The notes beneath the pieces are model-generated. The model did no database searches. It was not told the origin of the DNA and saw only the letters and a program-made list of their open reading frames with translations. Positions 16,972-25,689 of a stretch of 64,000 nucleotides of DNA are shown in pieces. The position numbers and the translations under genes were made by a program. The stretch is from Pedobacter ginsenosidimutans (lineage in GTDB: Bacteria; Bacteroidota; Bacteroidia; Sphingobacteriales; Sphingobacteriaceae): contig NZ_LMZQ01000006.1 of NCBI RefSeq assembly GCF_001442625.1, positions 186,001 to 250,000 on the forward strand, in the 5' to 3' direction. Position 1 is the first letter of the stretch. The number at the start of each line of letters is the position of its first letter.

Positions 16972-16986
16972 AACTTTGACTAAGTT
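16972..16986. promoter_or_regulatory. Inverted repeat in the HxlR/oxidoreductase divergent region
   Basis: AACTT and AAGTT flank a five-base TGACT spacer. The left arm overlaps CAACTTTG, a one-mismatch -7 box pointing to the oxidoreductase gene 60 bases away. A second short palindrome, TAACcGTTA, is at 17024-17032. This is a candidate HxlR operator. Confidence 0.35.
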
Positions 16987-17048
16987 AAGAAAAAGAGCGC
17001 TGGATTTTTTCACGACTAAATCATAACCGTTAGTTAATTACAATATTT

Positions 17049-18053
17049 ATGAAAGCAATTACATTAAAAGAATTCGGTAATACAGAAAATTTTAAATTGG
17101 AGAACTATCCTATTCCAAAACCTAAAAATGATGAGGTATTAATCAAATTAAAAGCAACTGCCTTTAATCCTATTGATTACCAAATGCGTTTAGGAAGGAG
17201 GGAAAGCCACATAATGAATTCTCCTATTTTAGGACGTGAGCTGGCAGGAATAGTGGAAGAACTTGGCGAGAACGTTAAAAATTTTAAGTTAGGAGATGAA
17301 ATTTACGCTGCCTCAGGCAGTGGCGGATCAAATGGCAGTTATGCACAATACATGACGTTGACAGAAAAACGAGTGGCGCTGAAACCAAAAAATATAACTT
17401 TCGAGGAAGCCGCAGCGATCCCTTCTGCTGGTTTAACGGCGTGGCAAACCTTTAGCCGACTTCATATTAAAAAAAAAGACCATATTTTCATCACAGGAGG
17501 AAGCGGTGCTGTAGGATCTTTTCTTATCAGGCTATTAAAACCCAGGCATCTTGATCAAATTATAACCATTGCAGGAAGCTTGGAAAGTATAGATGCGATT
17601 AAAGCCATTGGATTAAAAGAATCACAAATAATAGATTATCGTAATCCAGATCTCGAAAGCATCATATTGAATGCAAATCACAATCATTATTTCGATTTTG
17701 CAGTGGATATAGTTGGCGATAAATCAGCAGAAATTGCTGCAAATACGCTTAAAGTAAATGGCGTATATGCAGATATAACATTTCTAGGCACACAAAAAAC
17801 CCGGGAAACCTTATTTGATAAAGGAGCATCAGTGCTCAATATTTCAAATTATGCTTTCACACTCGATAACAATCTGAACTGGTATGGAAACACCTTAAGG
17901 AAAATCACTGGCTTGATTGAAGCTGAAAAATTAGCTGCCCCATCAATAAATGTTTTGGGCAATTTTTCTCTAAAAACCGTACAGCAAGCGCATAACATTA
18001 TGGAAAACAATTTAACCAGAGGAAAGAAACTGGTGATGACGATAGATTATTGA
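17049..18053 (+). CDS. Zinc-free alcohol dehydrogenase-like NADP-dependent oxidoreductase
   Basis: A 334-residue medium-chain dehydrogenase of the quinone oxidoreductase type. N-terminal FNPIDYQMRLG and the substrate-domain LGRELAGIVEELGENV are typical. The nucleotide-binding domain begins at IFITGGSGAVGSFLI. The Cys/His ligands of zinc enzymes are absent. It probably reduces quinones or alpha,beta-unsaturated carbonyls with NADPH. The divergent HxlR regulator suggests induction by an electrophile or oxidant. Confidence 0.86.
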   Translation: MKAITLKEFGNTENFKLENYPIPKPKNDEVLIKLKATAFNPIDYQMRLGRRESHIMNSPILGRELAGIVEELGENVKNFKLGDEIYAASGSGGSNGSYAQYMTLTEKRVALKPKNITFEEAAAIPSAGLTAWQTFSRLHIKKKDHIFITGGSGAVGSFLIRLLKPRHLDQIITIAGSLESIDAIKAIGLKESQIIDYRNPDLESIILNANHNHYFDFAVDIVGDKSAEIAANTLKVNGVYADITFLGTQKTRETLFDKGASVLNISNYAFTLDNNLNWYGNTLRKITGLIEAEKLAAPSINVLGNFSLKTVQQAHNIMENNLTRGKKLVMTIDY

Positions 18054-18184
18054 TTTTAATTCTTCACTAAAACTTCATAATTGAAGTGCACCTTTGATAT
18101 AACAAAACACGAAGCGATTTCAATTTTGTTAAATTCTAAAAACTCATAATTAGTTTTTTAGTTTTCCGGTTACCCTTATCTGAT

Positions 18185-18218
18185 ACCTCATGTATTGCAA
18201 AATACATGAGGTTTTTTA
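18185..18218 (+). terminator. Terminator downstream of the oxidoreductase
   Basis: A perfect 12-pair stem (ACCTCATGTATT with AATACATGAGGT), loop GCAA and a run of six T. It sits 130 bases after the stop at 18053; nothing else is recognisable in between. Confidence 0.9.
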
Positions 18219-18313
18219 TTCAAAATTCTGCACCATGAGGGCATAAATTATGCAATAGGTTTATTTAAAAAAAAGCAATAACTTACGGTTATTGAACCAC
18301 AACAACTCAATTT

Positions 18314-18766
18314 ATGCTTACTAAAGAATTAGGAATATTAATGATTATCTGTTGTGGAGCATTGAAAATGCCATTTCAGGAAATAAACAAAGAGGTAAAG
18401 CAGGGTAAAATCACGACTTTTCAAAAACCTGAATCATCAAAATCAATATTAAATGATACCATCAACAGGCGAAACACCGTTTACGTGAAAGAAGTCAAAT
18501 ATAAACACAATAGCGATTCAAGTACATCTGCCAAAATCACGATTAAAAACACAACCAAACAAGTAATAACTGATATTTCTTTTTGTCTGGATGGTTATGT
18601 GGCTAAAGGTTGCGATAAAGCATATAATATAAAGCAGAAGATTAACCTTAAACCTAATCAATCAGTCACTATTTCTCAGCTTTTAGTCCCAGGCGATTGT
18701 GAATTCCATATCGTCAAAGACCTGATTATAAAATATAGCATAAACGTTAACTTCACACTCGACTAA
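18314..18766 (+). CDS. Hypothetical protein, possibly exported
   Basis: A 150-residue protein. The N-terminus (MLTKELGILMIICCGALKM) is a short hydrophobic segment that could be a weak signal or lipoprotein signal (Cys14/15). The second half looks like a beta-sandwich (SAKITIKNTTKQVITDISF, then KINLKPNQSVTISQLLVPG), similar in feel to FxLYD-type domains, which carry conserved strand-turn-Asn/Lys patterns. I do not recognise a specific family. It stands alone, convergent with the DsbA-like gene. Confidence 0.55.
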   Translation: MLTKELGILMIICCGALKMPFQEINKEVKQGKITTFQKPESSKSILNDTINRRNTVYVKEVKYKHNSDSSTSAKITIKNTTKQVITDISFCLDGYVAKGCDKAYNIKQKINLKPNQSVTISQLLVPGDCEFHIVKDLIIKYSINVNFTLD

Positions 18767-18834
18767 AGAGGCCTTCCGCATAAGTTGCGCAACATGGTAC
18801 AGAAGAGCTGGCTTTACATCCTGCGTCTTCCCTT

Positions 18835-19353
18835 CTATTCGGCACTTTCTTTAAGCATCTGATAAAGATCTGTTGCACCTCCATCAAATTTAGTTCCGTT
18901 TACATAAAATGAAGGTGTTCCGTTTACGCCACTCCGTACACCACTGTCAAAATCATCTTCTATTTTTCGTTTGATCTCTTCTGAGGTACTGTCTTGCTGG
19001 AACTGCTCCAGGTCTAAACCAATCGTTTCAGCCAATTCGTCAAACAGCTCACCATTCAAGCGGTATTGATTTTCGTAGAGTGCATCGTGCATTTCCCAAA
19101 ACTTACCTTGTAAACCTGCCGCTTCTGCAGCGATGGCAGCCGGAAAAGCAAACTCATGGGCATTTGCCAAAGGAAAATGACGGAAGATAAATTTGATCTG
19201 ATGACCGAATGTTTCTTCAATTTCCTTCATAATCGGGTAGGCATTGCCACAATATGGACATTGATAATCGCCAAATTCGACAATGGTTACACTGGCAGAA
19301 TCATCGCCTTGAATATGATCCTGATTGTTTATTTCAGGTTTTAAAGTACTCAT
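18835..19353 (-). CDS. DsbA-family thioredoxin-like protein (cytoplasmic)
   Basis: A 172-residue protein of the DsbA/Thioredoxin_4 family. The active site is Cys32-Pro-Tyr-Cys35 (FGDYQCPYCGNAYP). The inserted helical domain contains AHEFAFPAAIAAEAA and the cis-Pro loop is GVNGTPSFYVNG. There is no signal peptide, so it should act in the cytoplasm as a disulfide reductase or isomerase. It starts three bases after the peroxiredoxin stop and is the last gene of a DUF58-peroxiredoxin-DsbA-like operon, consistent with a peroxide or thiol-stress role. Confidence 0.87.
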   Translation of the reverse strand: MSTLKPEINNQDHIQGDDSASVTIVEFGDYQCPYCGNAYPIMKEIEETFGHQIKFIFRHFPLANAHEFAFPAAIAAEAAGLQGKFWEMHDALYENQYRLNGELFDELAETIGLDLEQFQQDSTSEEIKRKIEDDFDSGVRSGVNGTPSFYVNGTKFDGGATDLYQMLKESAE

Positions 19354-19356
19354 AGC

Positions 19357-19818
19357 TTATTTCTTATTTAATTCCTCCAATGCGTCTAAAATTCCGTCGG
19401 CATCAGGGTTAACGGCTATTGGCGACAAATAACTCCAGACAATTTTCCCTTCTTTATCAATCACAAAAAGTGCCCTTTTGCTTTCACCAAGTTCTTCATC
19501 GTATACACCATAAGCTTTAGACACTGCGCCCTTTGGTTCAAAATCGGCCAAAAGTGGAAAATGCAGTTTTCTATTTTCTTCAAAAGCGAGGTGACACCAA
19601 ACACTATCAACAGAAACACCGAAGATCTGTGCATCATACTTATTAAAATATTTTAGCATTTCATTATAAAGTGCCATTTGGTCGCTACATACGGGGCTCC
19701 AATCGGCAGGATAAAAAGCCAGGATAACATTTTTACCTTTAAAATCTTTAAGTTTTATTTTCTGATCGGGAGTAGCATTCAATTCGAAATCTGGTGCTGT
19801 AGCGCCTTTTTCTAACAT
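19357..19818 (-). CDS. Peroxiredoxin (AhpC/TSA, AhpE-like)
   Basis: A 153-residue peroxiredoxin. The peroxidatic Cys44 is in FYPADWSPVCSDQ, with Ser in place of the common Thr. A second Cys75 in SVDSVWCHLAFEE could resolve or be idle. It should reduce peroxides in the cytoplasm using a thiol donor, perhaps the DsbA-like protein encoded just downstream. The frame is open further upstream to 19881, but the family normally begins at MLEKG, so I choose the ATG at 19818. Confidence 0.88.
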   Translation of the reverse strand: MLEKGATAPDFELNATPDQKIKLKDFKGKNVILAFYPADWSPVCSDQMALYNEMLKYFNKYDAQIFGVSVDSVWCHLAFEENRKLHFPLLADFEPKGAVSKAYGVYDEELGESKRALFVIDKEGKIVWSYLSPIAVNPDADGILDALEELNKK

Positions 19819-19884
19819 ATAAGGGAGTTTAAAATTTAAATTATTTATTAAACAACGCTGAATCTGCGTTGTTTGCAACAAACT

Positions 19885-20802
19885 TTAGCCTAATTTTTGC
19901 CTTTTGATTAAGTAAGACTGAAGGACAGGGTAAAATCCATCGTTCATATCGGCATCAATTAAGTCAATTTTATATTGGGCGCATTTTAGCGCAATCTGCT
20001 GTCGATATGAGGAAACTGCTGCTGTATAATTTTCCTTTACCTGATTGGTATGTACTTTAATCGTTTCGCCGGTTTCCATATCAATAAACTGGTATGGGCG
20101 GTTCTCAAAATTAAAATCAACTTCTTTTGATTTATCTACCACATTAAAAACCACCACTTCATGTTTGTTGAATTTTAAATGTTGCAAGGCATCAAAAAAT
20201 TCGTCCGTTTTATCTGTGCTGGTTTGTGTATTAAAAAGATCGCTAAAAACAATTACCAATGAGCGTTTATGAATCAATTCTGCAACCTGATGCAAAGCTT
20301 CACTTAAATTAGTCTGCGCATTTACCCTGGGTTTATGTAACAGATCTTCTAACTGTGTAAACAAATATTTCTGATGTACGGTAGTAGACTTTGCTGGTGA
20401 ATTCAATAGTATTTCATCTGTAAATAAGCTTAAACCAAAAGCATCACGCTGTTTCTTCAACAGGTACATCAAAGATGCAGTGGCCTGTATGGAGAAAATC
20501 AGTTTGTTATTTTTCGGTTCAGGAAAGTACATTGATGAGGAAACATCAATCACAAACTGGCAGCGTAAATTGGTTTCTTCTTCGAAACGTTTACTGTAAA
20601 GTTTATCTGTTTTGGCGTATAATTTCCAGTCGATATTTTTTACATTATCGCCATTATTATACTGGCGGTGCTCTGCAAATTCGACCGAAAAACCATGAAA
20701 TGGGCTTTTATGCAGTCCGGTAATAAAACCTTCTACCACTTGCTGTGCAAGCAATTCTAAATTACCATAGCTTGTTTCGTTCTCGTAGTTTACAACCCGC
20801 AT
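19885..20802 (-). CDS. DUF58 (vWA-like) domain protein
   Basis: A 305-residue protein. It has the conserved DUF58 block VEFAEHRQYNNGDNVKNIDW, followed by a von Willebrand A-like fold with the metal-ion motif DVSSSM and the strand SLVIVFSDLF. Such proteins usually sit beside MoxR ATPases, whose gene is not in view here, and may act in assembly or maturation of other complexes. It is the first gene of a three-gene minus-strand unit with peroxiredoxin and the DsbA-like gene. Confidence 0.85.
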   Translation of the reverse strand: MRVVNYENETSYGNLELLAQQVVEGFITGLHKSPFHGFSVEFAEHRQYNNGDNVKNIDWKLYAKTDKLYSKRFEEETNLRCQFVIDVSSSMYFPEPKNNKLIFSIQATASLMYLLKKQRDAFGLSLFTDEILLNSPAKSTTVHQKYLFTQLEDLLHKPRVNAQTNLSEALHQVAELIHKRSLVIVFSDLFNTQTSTDKTDEFFDALQHLKFNKHEVVVFNVVDKSKEVDFNFENRPYQFIDMETGETIKVHTNQVKENYTAAVSSYRQQIALKCAQYKIDLIDADMNDGFYPVLQSYLIKRQKLG

Positions 20803-20880
20803 AGGGTAAAGCTAATAAAAGATTTATTAAAAATTCTTTATAGATTAAAAATAGCCAATTAGCTAACTGTAAACTGATAA

Positions 20881-21180
20881 TCGTAAGCTGCTAACTGATA
20901 AGGGCGTTCCCCAAGCTACGCAAGGGGCGGGCTTTCCAGGGCTGCGCTACGCTCCGGTACCGATGAAGGATCGGTACTGAACCCTTACAATCCCTAACGC
21001 TAACCACCCCGCCCCGCAGGGCACTCCTCCTTAAAACAAGGAGGGGAGTAATCAACGCCAGAAAGGCAACCCAGCCCAAGTACCACCAAACCTAAGTAAT
21101 TTAAACCTGATGGCAGCGGCAGCCCCGAAGTATGAGGGCTACAGTGAACAGCAGGACTGAACAAACCCAAGCACTACTAA
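20881..21180. repeat. Cluster of palindromic intergenic repeats
   Basis: The 690-bp gap after the DUF58 gene holds several small elements and no supported gene. There is a GC-rich part with GTACCGAT/ATCGGTAC arms (20957-20977), a CTCCTCCTT...AAGGAGGGGAG hairpin (21024-21048), and a degenerate inverted copy of the GTTTAGGTGGC repeat (21082-21158) that shares AAACCTGATGGCAGCGG with the copy at 42819. A minus-strand ORF crossing this region looks like chance. Confidence 0.6.
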
Positions 21181-21283
21181 AGCACCTTTCCGAATAAGTT
21201 CATATAATTTTAACCGCCTCGCCCTTAAAACCCCGATGAAAAGCAGAACCCCACATTTCCAAAAAACAACGAACAATAAGCTT

Positions 21284-21323
21284 AAAACAAAAAATCCCGG
21301 ACTCAATAAATGAATTCGGGATT
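21284..21323 (-). terminator. Terminator downstream of the sugar dehydrogenase
   Basis: AATCCCG pairs with CGGGATT across a 17-base loop. Read on the minus strand it ends in a T-rich tract. It lies beyond MITE copy 2, about 170 bases after the dehydrogenase stop. Confidence 0.55.
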
Positions 21324-21332
21324 AAAGAAGAT

Positions 21333-21471
21333 TGTATCATAAAGACAATTTCTCGGCAGATTTTGTCATGTTGTCCAAAGGACTCCTACGGAGAGCCTGT
21401 CGAAACACATACAAGTGTATTTACCTAGGTCCTTCGACAAGCTCAGGATGACAATTGATATTTATGATACA
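21333..21471 (-). mobile_element. MITE-like element, copy 2 (139 bp)
   Basis: Bounded by perfect 11-bp inverted repeats TGTATCATAAA (21333-21343) and TTTATGATACA (21461-21471). Its reverse complement aligns along its whole length with 1960-2098, including the CCTGAGCTTGTCGAAGG and TTTCGACAGGCTCTCC arms. The two ends differ from copy 1 by one complementary base pair. It is non-coding and lies just after the sugar dehydrogenase gene. Confidence 0.7.
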
Positions 21472-21490
21472 TCCTCCAGCTTAAATAAGT

Positions 21491-22708
21491 TTACTTCTTA
21501 GCTATTCTAAACAAATGGCCATTATCGGTTACAGAATAAAGCGCCCCGTCCTTTCCTTCTACCATATCGCGGAAACGTTCGCCTTTACCTTCCAGCAATC
21601 GCTCTTCACCAACAATTTTGTTATCTTTTATCACCAATCGGATAATATGCGAACCACCTAAACCGCCCACAAATAAATTCCCTTTCCATTCGGCAATGCT
21701 ATTGCTGTTATAAAACGCAATACAGCCAGGTGAAATACTTGGATTCCAATAATAAACAGGCTGCTCCATGCCTTCTTTCTGTTGAATACCATCGCCTACT
21801 TTTTTACCGCTGTATTCTGTTCCGTAGGTAATAATTGGCCAGCCATAGTTTTTGCCTGGTTTAATGATATTCACTTCATCGCCACCTTTAGGGCCAAATT
21901 CAGCCTCCCATAAATCTCCGGTTAAAGGATTAATGGCTAAACCATCTGGATTCCGCAATCCATAAGCATAAATTTCTGGTTTTGCATCTGCTTTGCCAGC
22001 AAATGGACCATTTGCCACTGCTTTACCATCAGTAGTTAGGTGTAAAATTTTACCCAAAGAAGAATTTAAATACTGCGCCTGAATTCTGATATCGTTACCA
22101 GAACGTTCGCCGGTACTTATAAATAAATTACCACTCTTATCGAAGACAATTCTCGAACCGTATTGAAGTTTACCACCATAAGCTGGTGTAGCGCGATAAA
22201 TAATAGTCTGGTTCTCTATTGTAGTTTCATTGGCTGCTAATTTCCCTTTAGCAATAGCTAATAAAACACCTTTATCCTGTGGCTCTGAATAGGCCCAATA
22301 AATCATTCTATTTTTAGCAAAGTTTGGATCTAAGGTTACATCTAATAAACCTCCCTGGCCAGATGGGTCTACCTTGGGTAAACCGGTTATCTTTTTGCTT
22401 AATTTCCCATCAGGAGTAAGGATCACCATTGTACCCTGTTTTTGTGTAATTAAAAAACCACCATTTGGAAGAACTGAAATGGCCCAGGGATTTTCTAACT
22501 TTTCATTAATAATCGTAATATCCAAAGGCGTTTTGGTCTTTACACCTGCAATTCGGGTCTGCCCGGCAAATGCTGGCTTATAATCTGCTGATGGTTCGTT
22601 CGTTTCAACAGGGTTTTGCGCCGATACACATGCAATATTTGCACAGTTTAGGGTTAAACCTGCCAATAAAATACCTAAAGTTTTATTGTTAAATAGGTTA
22701 ATAGACAT
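21491..22708 (-). CDS. PQQ-dependent sugar dehydrogenase-like protein
   Basis: A 405-residue exported protein of the soluble glucose/sorbosone dehydrogenase family. The signal peptide is about residues 1-30 (CVSAQN). Beta-propeller motifs include ENPWAISVLPNGGFLITQ, GQGGLLDVTLDP, YGLRNPDGLAINP, and EFGPKGGDEVNIIKPGKNYG with GWP next. These enzymes oxidise aldose sugars in the periplasm using PQQ. No PQQ synthesis genes are in the window, so the cofactor may come from elsewhere. Substrate is unknown. Confidence 0.87.
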   Translation of the reverse strand: MSINLFNNKTLGILLAGLTLNCANIACVSAQNPVETNEPSADYKPAFAGQTRIAGVKTKTPLDITIINEKLENPWAISVLPNGGFLITQKQGTMVILTPDGKLSKKITGLPKVDPSGQGGLLDVTLDPNFAKNRMIYWAYSEPQDKGVLLAIAKGKLAANETTIENQTIIYRATPAYGGKLQYGSRIVFDKSGNLFISTGERSGNDIRIQAQYLNSSLGKILHLTTDGKAVANGPFAGKADAKPEIYAYGLRNPDGLAINPLTGDLWEAEFGPKGGDEVNIIKPGKNYGWPIITYGTEYSGKKVGDGIQQKEGMEQPVYYWNPSISPGCIAFYNSNSIAEWKGNLFVGGLGGSHIIRLVIKDNKIVGEERLLEGKGERFRDMVEGKDGALYSVTDNGHLFRIAKK

Positions 22709-22733
22709 GATTGTTAGTTTTTTATTAAAGAAA

Positions 22734-22741
22734 CAAAAATA
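22734..22741 (-). promoter_or_regulatory. -7 promoter box of the sugar dehydrogenase gene
   Basis: Read on the minus strand this is TATTTTTG, matching TAnnTTTG, 25 bases before the start codon. A perfect 12-base palindrome AGTAATATTACT lies upstream at 22766-22777. Confidence 0.5.
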
Positions 22742-22890
22742 AGTTTATAACAAAAAGTCTGTGATAGTAATATTACTGTTAAAAGGTCTAAAAGCTTTCT
22801 CTTAAATCTAAAAAAACGAGTTCAATTTATCAAATTTTATAATTCGAACCTGTTTAAAAATCAATTAAATGAAGTACTTATATTAAAATT

Positions 22891-22904
22891 GGGTGTAAAC
22901 ACCC
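22891..22904. promoter_or_regulatory. Inverted repeat GGGTGTaaACACCC before the outer-membrane receptor gene
   Basis: Perfect six-base arms with a two-base spacer, 83 bases before the start of the beta-barrel gene. It could be an operator. No regulator gene is adjacent. Confidence 0.4.
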
Positions 22905-22986
22905 GATTTAAGTGTATATACGTGGTTTTGTTGAGTGCAACGTTTCCAGATTGATAGTGTCCTATCTGTAAAATCAAATTATTTAT

Positions 22987-25350
22987 ATGAAGCTATTTTA
23001 TAAAAGAGGTATACTAAGTTCTCTTTTGTTTTTCGTCATAATGTATCATAGTACAGCACAAACAATTTCCGGCAGGGTAAAAGAAACCAGGGGTATTGGA
23101 ATTGAAAATGCAACTGTGACACTCTTAAACATTACAGATTCGACTGTTGTAAAATATGGGGTAAGCAACAAAGAAGGTTATTTTGAGCTCAATAATTTAA
23201 GTAGTGGAATATTTAAAATCAAGATTTCGTGTTTAGGCTATCATACTCAATTATTAAAAGATATTAAGTTTGATGGTTCTTCAGTTAAATTAACAGATAT
23301 CATTCTTGGCACAAAAGATAAAGAACTGCAAGAAGTAACTGTTGAGGCTAAAAAACCTCTTCTTGAACGAAAGGTTGACCGATTAATATTTAATCTAAAC
23401 AAGACAATCATGGCTAACGGTGCTTCTCTCTTTGAAGCCTTGCAGGTTGCACCTCTTTTAATAGTCTCCGAAAACAGTATATCTATGGTTGGCAAAGGGA
23501 GTATGGGTGTTATGGTTAATGAAAAAATCATCAATTTAGGAGGAACTGACTTGGTAAACTACCTGAAAACCTTCCGGTCTGAAAATATAGAAAAAATTGA
23601 AATCATAACCACCCCACCGGCAAAATATGAGGCCCAGGGGAATGGTGGTTTGATTAATATTGTTTTAAAGAAAAACGAATCTTTAGGCTGGCGCGGATCA
23701 GTAAGTTCAACGTACTATCAAAATACCTATGGATCGTACAACAACAATCTAGCACTTTTTTTTCGATCAAAAAAAGTTAACAGCTCTCTTACATTTAACC
23801 AATCAAACTACCGCAGCATTATTAAAGAATCTGTCGATATAACCGGGCGTCCTAACGAGATTCTAAGCAATGAGCAGCGCTTGGGAAGCTCCCCTGGTTT
23901 GCAAGCAGGTTTAAGCATTGATTATGAACTAAATAAACACAACAACATTGGGCTTATATATAATATTTCAGACAACAAATCGAATACAAGCTTTAGTAAC
24001 AACTATAGCTTTATTACAGGTAACACTCTTGACTCGGTTTTAAATACTACAGGAAAATTTTCAAGGCCGTTATTTACACAGACTTTCAATCTATACCATG
24101 ATTTAAAGCTCGATTCGAATGGAAAAAAATTGAGTAGTTCTGTTAATTTTTTCACAAACACACCTGAAATGAAAAATGATTTTGTTTCTGAGGCTGAAAA
24201 TACATATGCCAGTATTCGGAATAATAACTTTTCAAAATACAATATATGGTCATTTCAATCAGATTTAACATTACCTTATAAATGGGCCAAAATAGAAACG
24301 GGTATTAAGCTCGCTAATTTTAACAACAATGCTAATGTTGAATACTATAATTATATCCAAGAAGATTTCTTGTTAGATGAAACACGTAGTAACAAATTCA
24401 ATTACGCCGAAAATAATCTGGCCGCCTATTTCAGTATGGAATCTGAACTATCAAAAAAGTGGACAGCTAAAGCAGGGTTACGCTATGAGTATACTATGAT
24501 GGATGGATATTCGCCTACCTTAGATCAACGCAACAAAGGTAATTACGGCGCTTTATTTCCTACAGCTTATATCGTTTACAAAGCTAACGAGGTTCATACT
24601 TTTTCGTTAAACTATTCCAGGAGGATAAACCGACCAAGTTTGAACTCCTTAAATCCATTTGCCTATTACACAAATATTTATACTTATTCTACCGGAAATG
24701 CATTGCTCTTACCTTCATACAGTAATAATATTGAGATTAACTACCTATATAAAGGCATGTTTTCTTTTACTGTATTTACACAACATACCAGCGATATAAT
24801 TTCGAACCTTACAACGGTTAATGGCCCAATAGTGGTAACCAGTAGAGGAAACTTTCTGACTCAGGATAATCTTGGGGCTTACCTATCTTTTAATCGGTCA
24901 TTATTTAAATGGTGGGACAATAGCATTTCAGCCTCTTTCTCATATGCATCACCAAAATCTAAAATAGACGCAATCAACACTCCAAATGGAACTGCTGCCT
25001 CATTCAGTATCAATAATAGTTTCAAGGCAACTAACTCGCTAAGTTTTTATTTGAATTACAGCCAAAATCTTCCGTCAACTGATAGAAATGTTTACAGCTA
25101 TAGTCAACGTAGTTTAAGAACTGGAGCCAGGATAAAGTTATTTAATAACAATTTGATCATCAGCCCAGCTTTTTTTATTGGCACAGTAAACAAATATGAG
25201 ATTCGCTTTGTCGATTTTGTGCAAACTGTAAAAACAGACTATAATTATAAAACCTTTAATCTTGGTATTACCTACTCATTCGGGCGATCAAAAGTTTCCG
25301 GAAATAACAAAGACATCCGTTTTGATGAGAAAAGAAGAGCTCAACAGTAA
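22987..25350 (+). CDS. TonB-dependent receptor-like outer-membrane beta-barrel protein
   Basis: A 787-residue outer-membrane protein. The signal peptide is about 1-25 (HSTAQ). A carboxypeptidase-regulatory-like beta-sandwich (26-105, TISGRVKETRGIGIENATVT) is followed by a plug-like domain (about 125-235, with IEKIEIITTPPAKYEAQGNG) and a large C-terminal barrel of the OMP_b-brl_3 type. There is no neighbouring SusD gene, so it is not a classical polysaccharide-utilisation pair. The substrate is unknown; peptides or iron complexes are possible. It is divergent from the sugar dehydrogenase gene. Confidence 0.86.
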   Translation: MKLFYKRGILSSLLFFVIMYHSTAQTISGRVKETRGIGIENATVTLLNITDSTVVKYGVSNKEGYFELNNLSSGIFKIKISCLGYHTQLLKDIKFDGSSVKLTDIILGTKDKELQEVTVEAKKPLLERKVDRLIFNLNKTIMANGASLFEALQVAPLLIVSENSISMVGKGSMGVMVNEKIINLGGTDLVNYLKTFRSENIEKIEIITTPPAKYEAQGNGGLINIVLKKNESLGWRGSVSSTYYQNTYGSYNNNLALFFRSKKVNSSLTFNQSNYRSIIKESVDITGRPNEILSNEQRLGSSPGLQAGLSIDYELNKHNNIGLIYNISDNKSNTSFSNNYSFITGNTLDSVLNTTGKFSRPLFTQTFNLYHDLKLDSNGKKLSSSVNFFTNTPEMKNDFVSEAENTYASIRNNNFSKYNIWSFQSDLTLPYKWAKIETGIKLANFNNNANVEYYNYIQEDFLLDETRSNKFNYAENNLAAYFSMESELSKKWTAKAGLRYEYTMMDGYSPTLDQRNKGNYGALFPTAYIVYKANEVHTFSLNYSRRINRPSLNSLNPFAYYTNIYTYSTGNALLLPSYSNNIEINYLYKGMFSFTVFTQHTSDIISNLTTVNGPIVVTSRGNFLTQDNLGAYLSFNRSLFKWWDNSISASFSYASPKSKIDAINTPNGTAASFSINNSFKATNSLSFYLNYSQNLPSTDRNVYSYSQRSLRTGARIKLFNNNLIISPAFFIGTVNKYEIRFVDFVQTVKTDYNYKTFNLGITYSFGRSKVSGNNKDIRFDEKRRAQQ

Positions 25351-25372
25351 AAATGATTTAAGAATATGATAA

Positions 25373-25398
25373 ATTTAAATAGGCTTAGCTATTTAAAT
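25373..25398. repeat. Perfect hairpin after the receptor gene
   Basis: ATTTAAATAG and CTATTTAAAT (ten pairs) enclose GCTTAG, 22 bases after the stop. There is no T run, so it may protect the 3' end of the mRNA or be a weak terminator. Confidence 0.55.
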
Positions 25399-25583
25399 CA
25401 GTAATTATAGGCTTTATGATCAATGAGAGGTACGCTAAATGTCCAAAGTATTCCTGCTTAATGGCACTAAAAGGGTATCTCTTATTTTTCGAAAGGAATT
25501 ACCTGTTAAAAAAAACCTCTTTCAATGATTTTCAATTTGTCCTTGTGAAAGACAAGGTAGATAAAATTAGTTCTAAACGAAAA

Positions 25584-25616
25584 AAACCCAAATTCATCAA
25601 ATGAACTTGGGTTTTT
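25584..25616. terminator. Bidirectional terminator between the receptor gene and trxA
   Basis: AAACCCAA pairs with TTGGGTTT, with an inner TTCAT/ATGAA stem, and has A and T runs on the two sides. It serves the convergent receptor and thioredoxin genes. The 62-codon ORF at 25416-25604 that leads into it looks spurious. Confidence 0.8.
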
Positions 25617-25654
25617 GTAATATTATTAGTGAAGTTTTGAAGATTTTGCGTTTA

Positions 25655-25688
25655 GCTTAAACCCTCTACCTTTTACCTTCAACCTTTA
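25655..25688. repeat. Heptad-like ACCTTNA repeat downstream of trxA
   Basis: Degenerate tandem units of about seven bases (ACCCTCT, ACCTTTT, ACCTTCA, ACCTTTA). Similar tracts lie at 26089-26168, upstream of the trxA promoter, and at 48451-48525. Confidence 0.45.
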
Positions 25689-25689
25689 T

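Noticed and set aside
20891..21079. Minus-strand ORF of 62 codons in the repeat cluster
   Set aside because: It is composed of palindromic repeat sequence, has a low-complexity Arg-rich translation and no promoter or start context.
25416..25604. Plus-strand ORF of 62 codons after the receptor gene
   Set aside because: Its 3' end is the bidirectional terminator, its composition is not gene-like and no family is recognisable.
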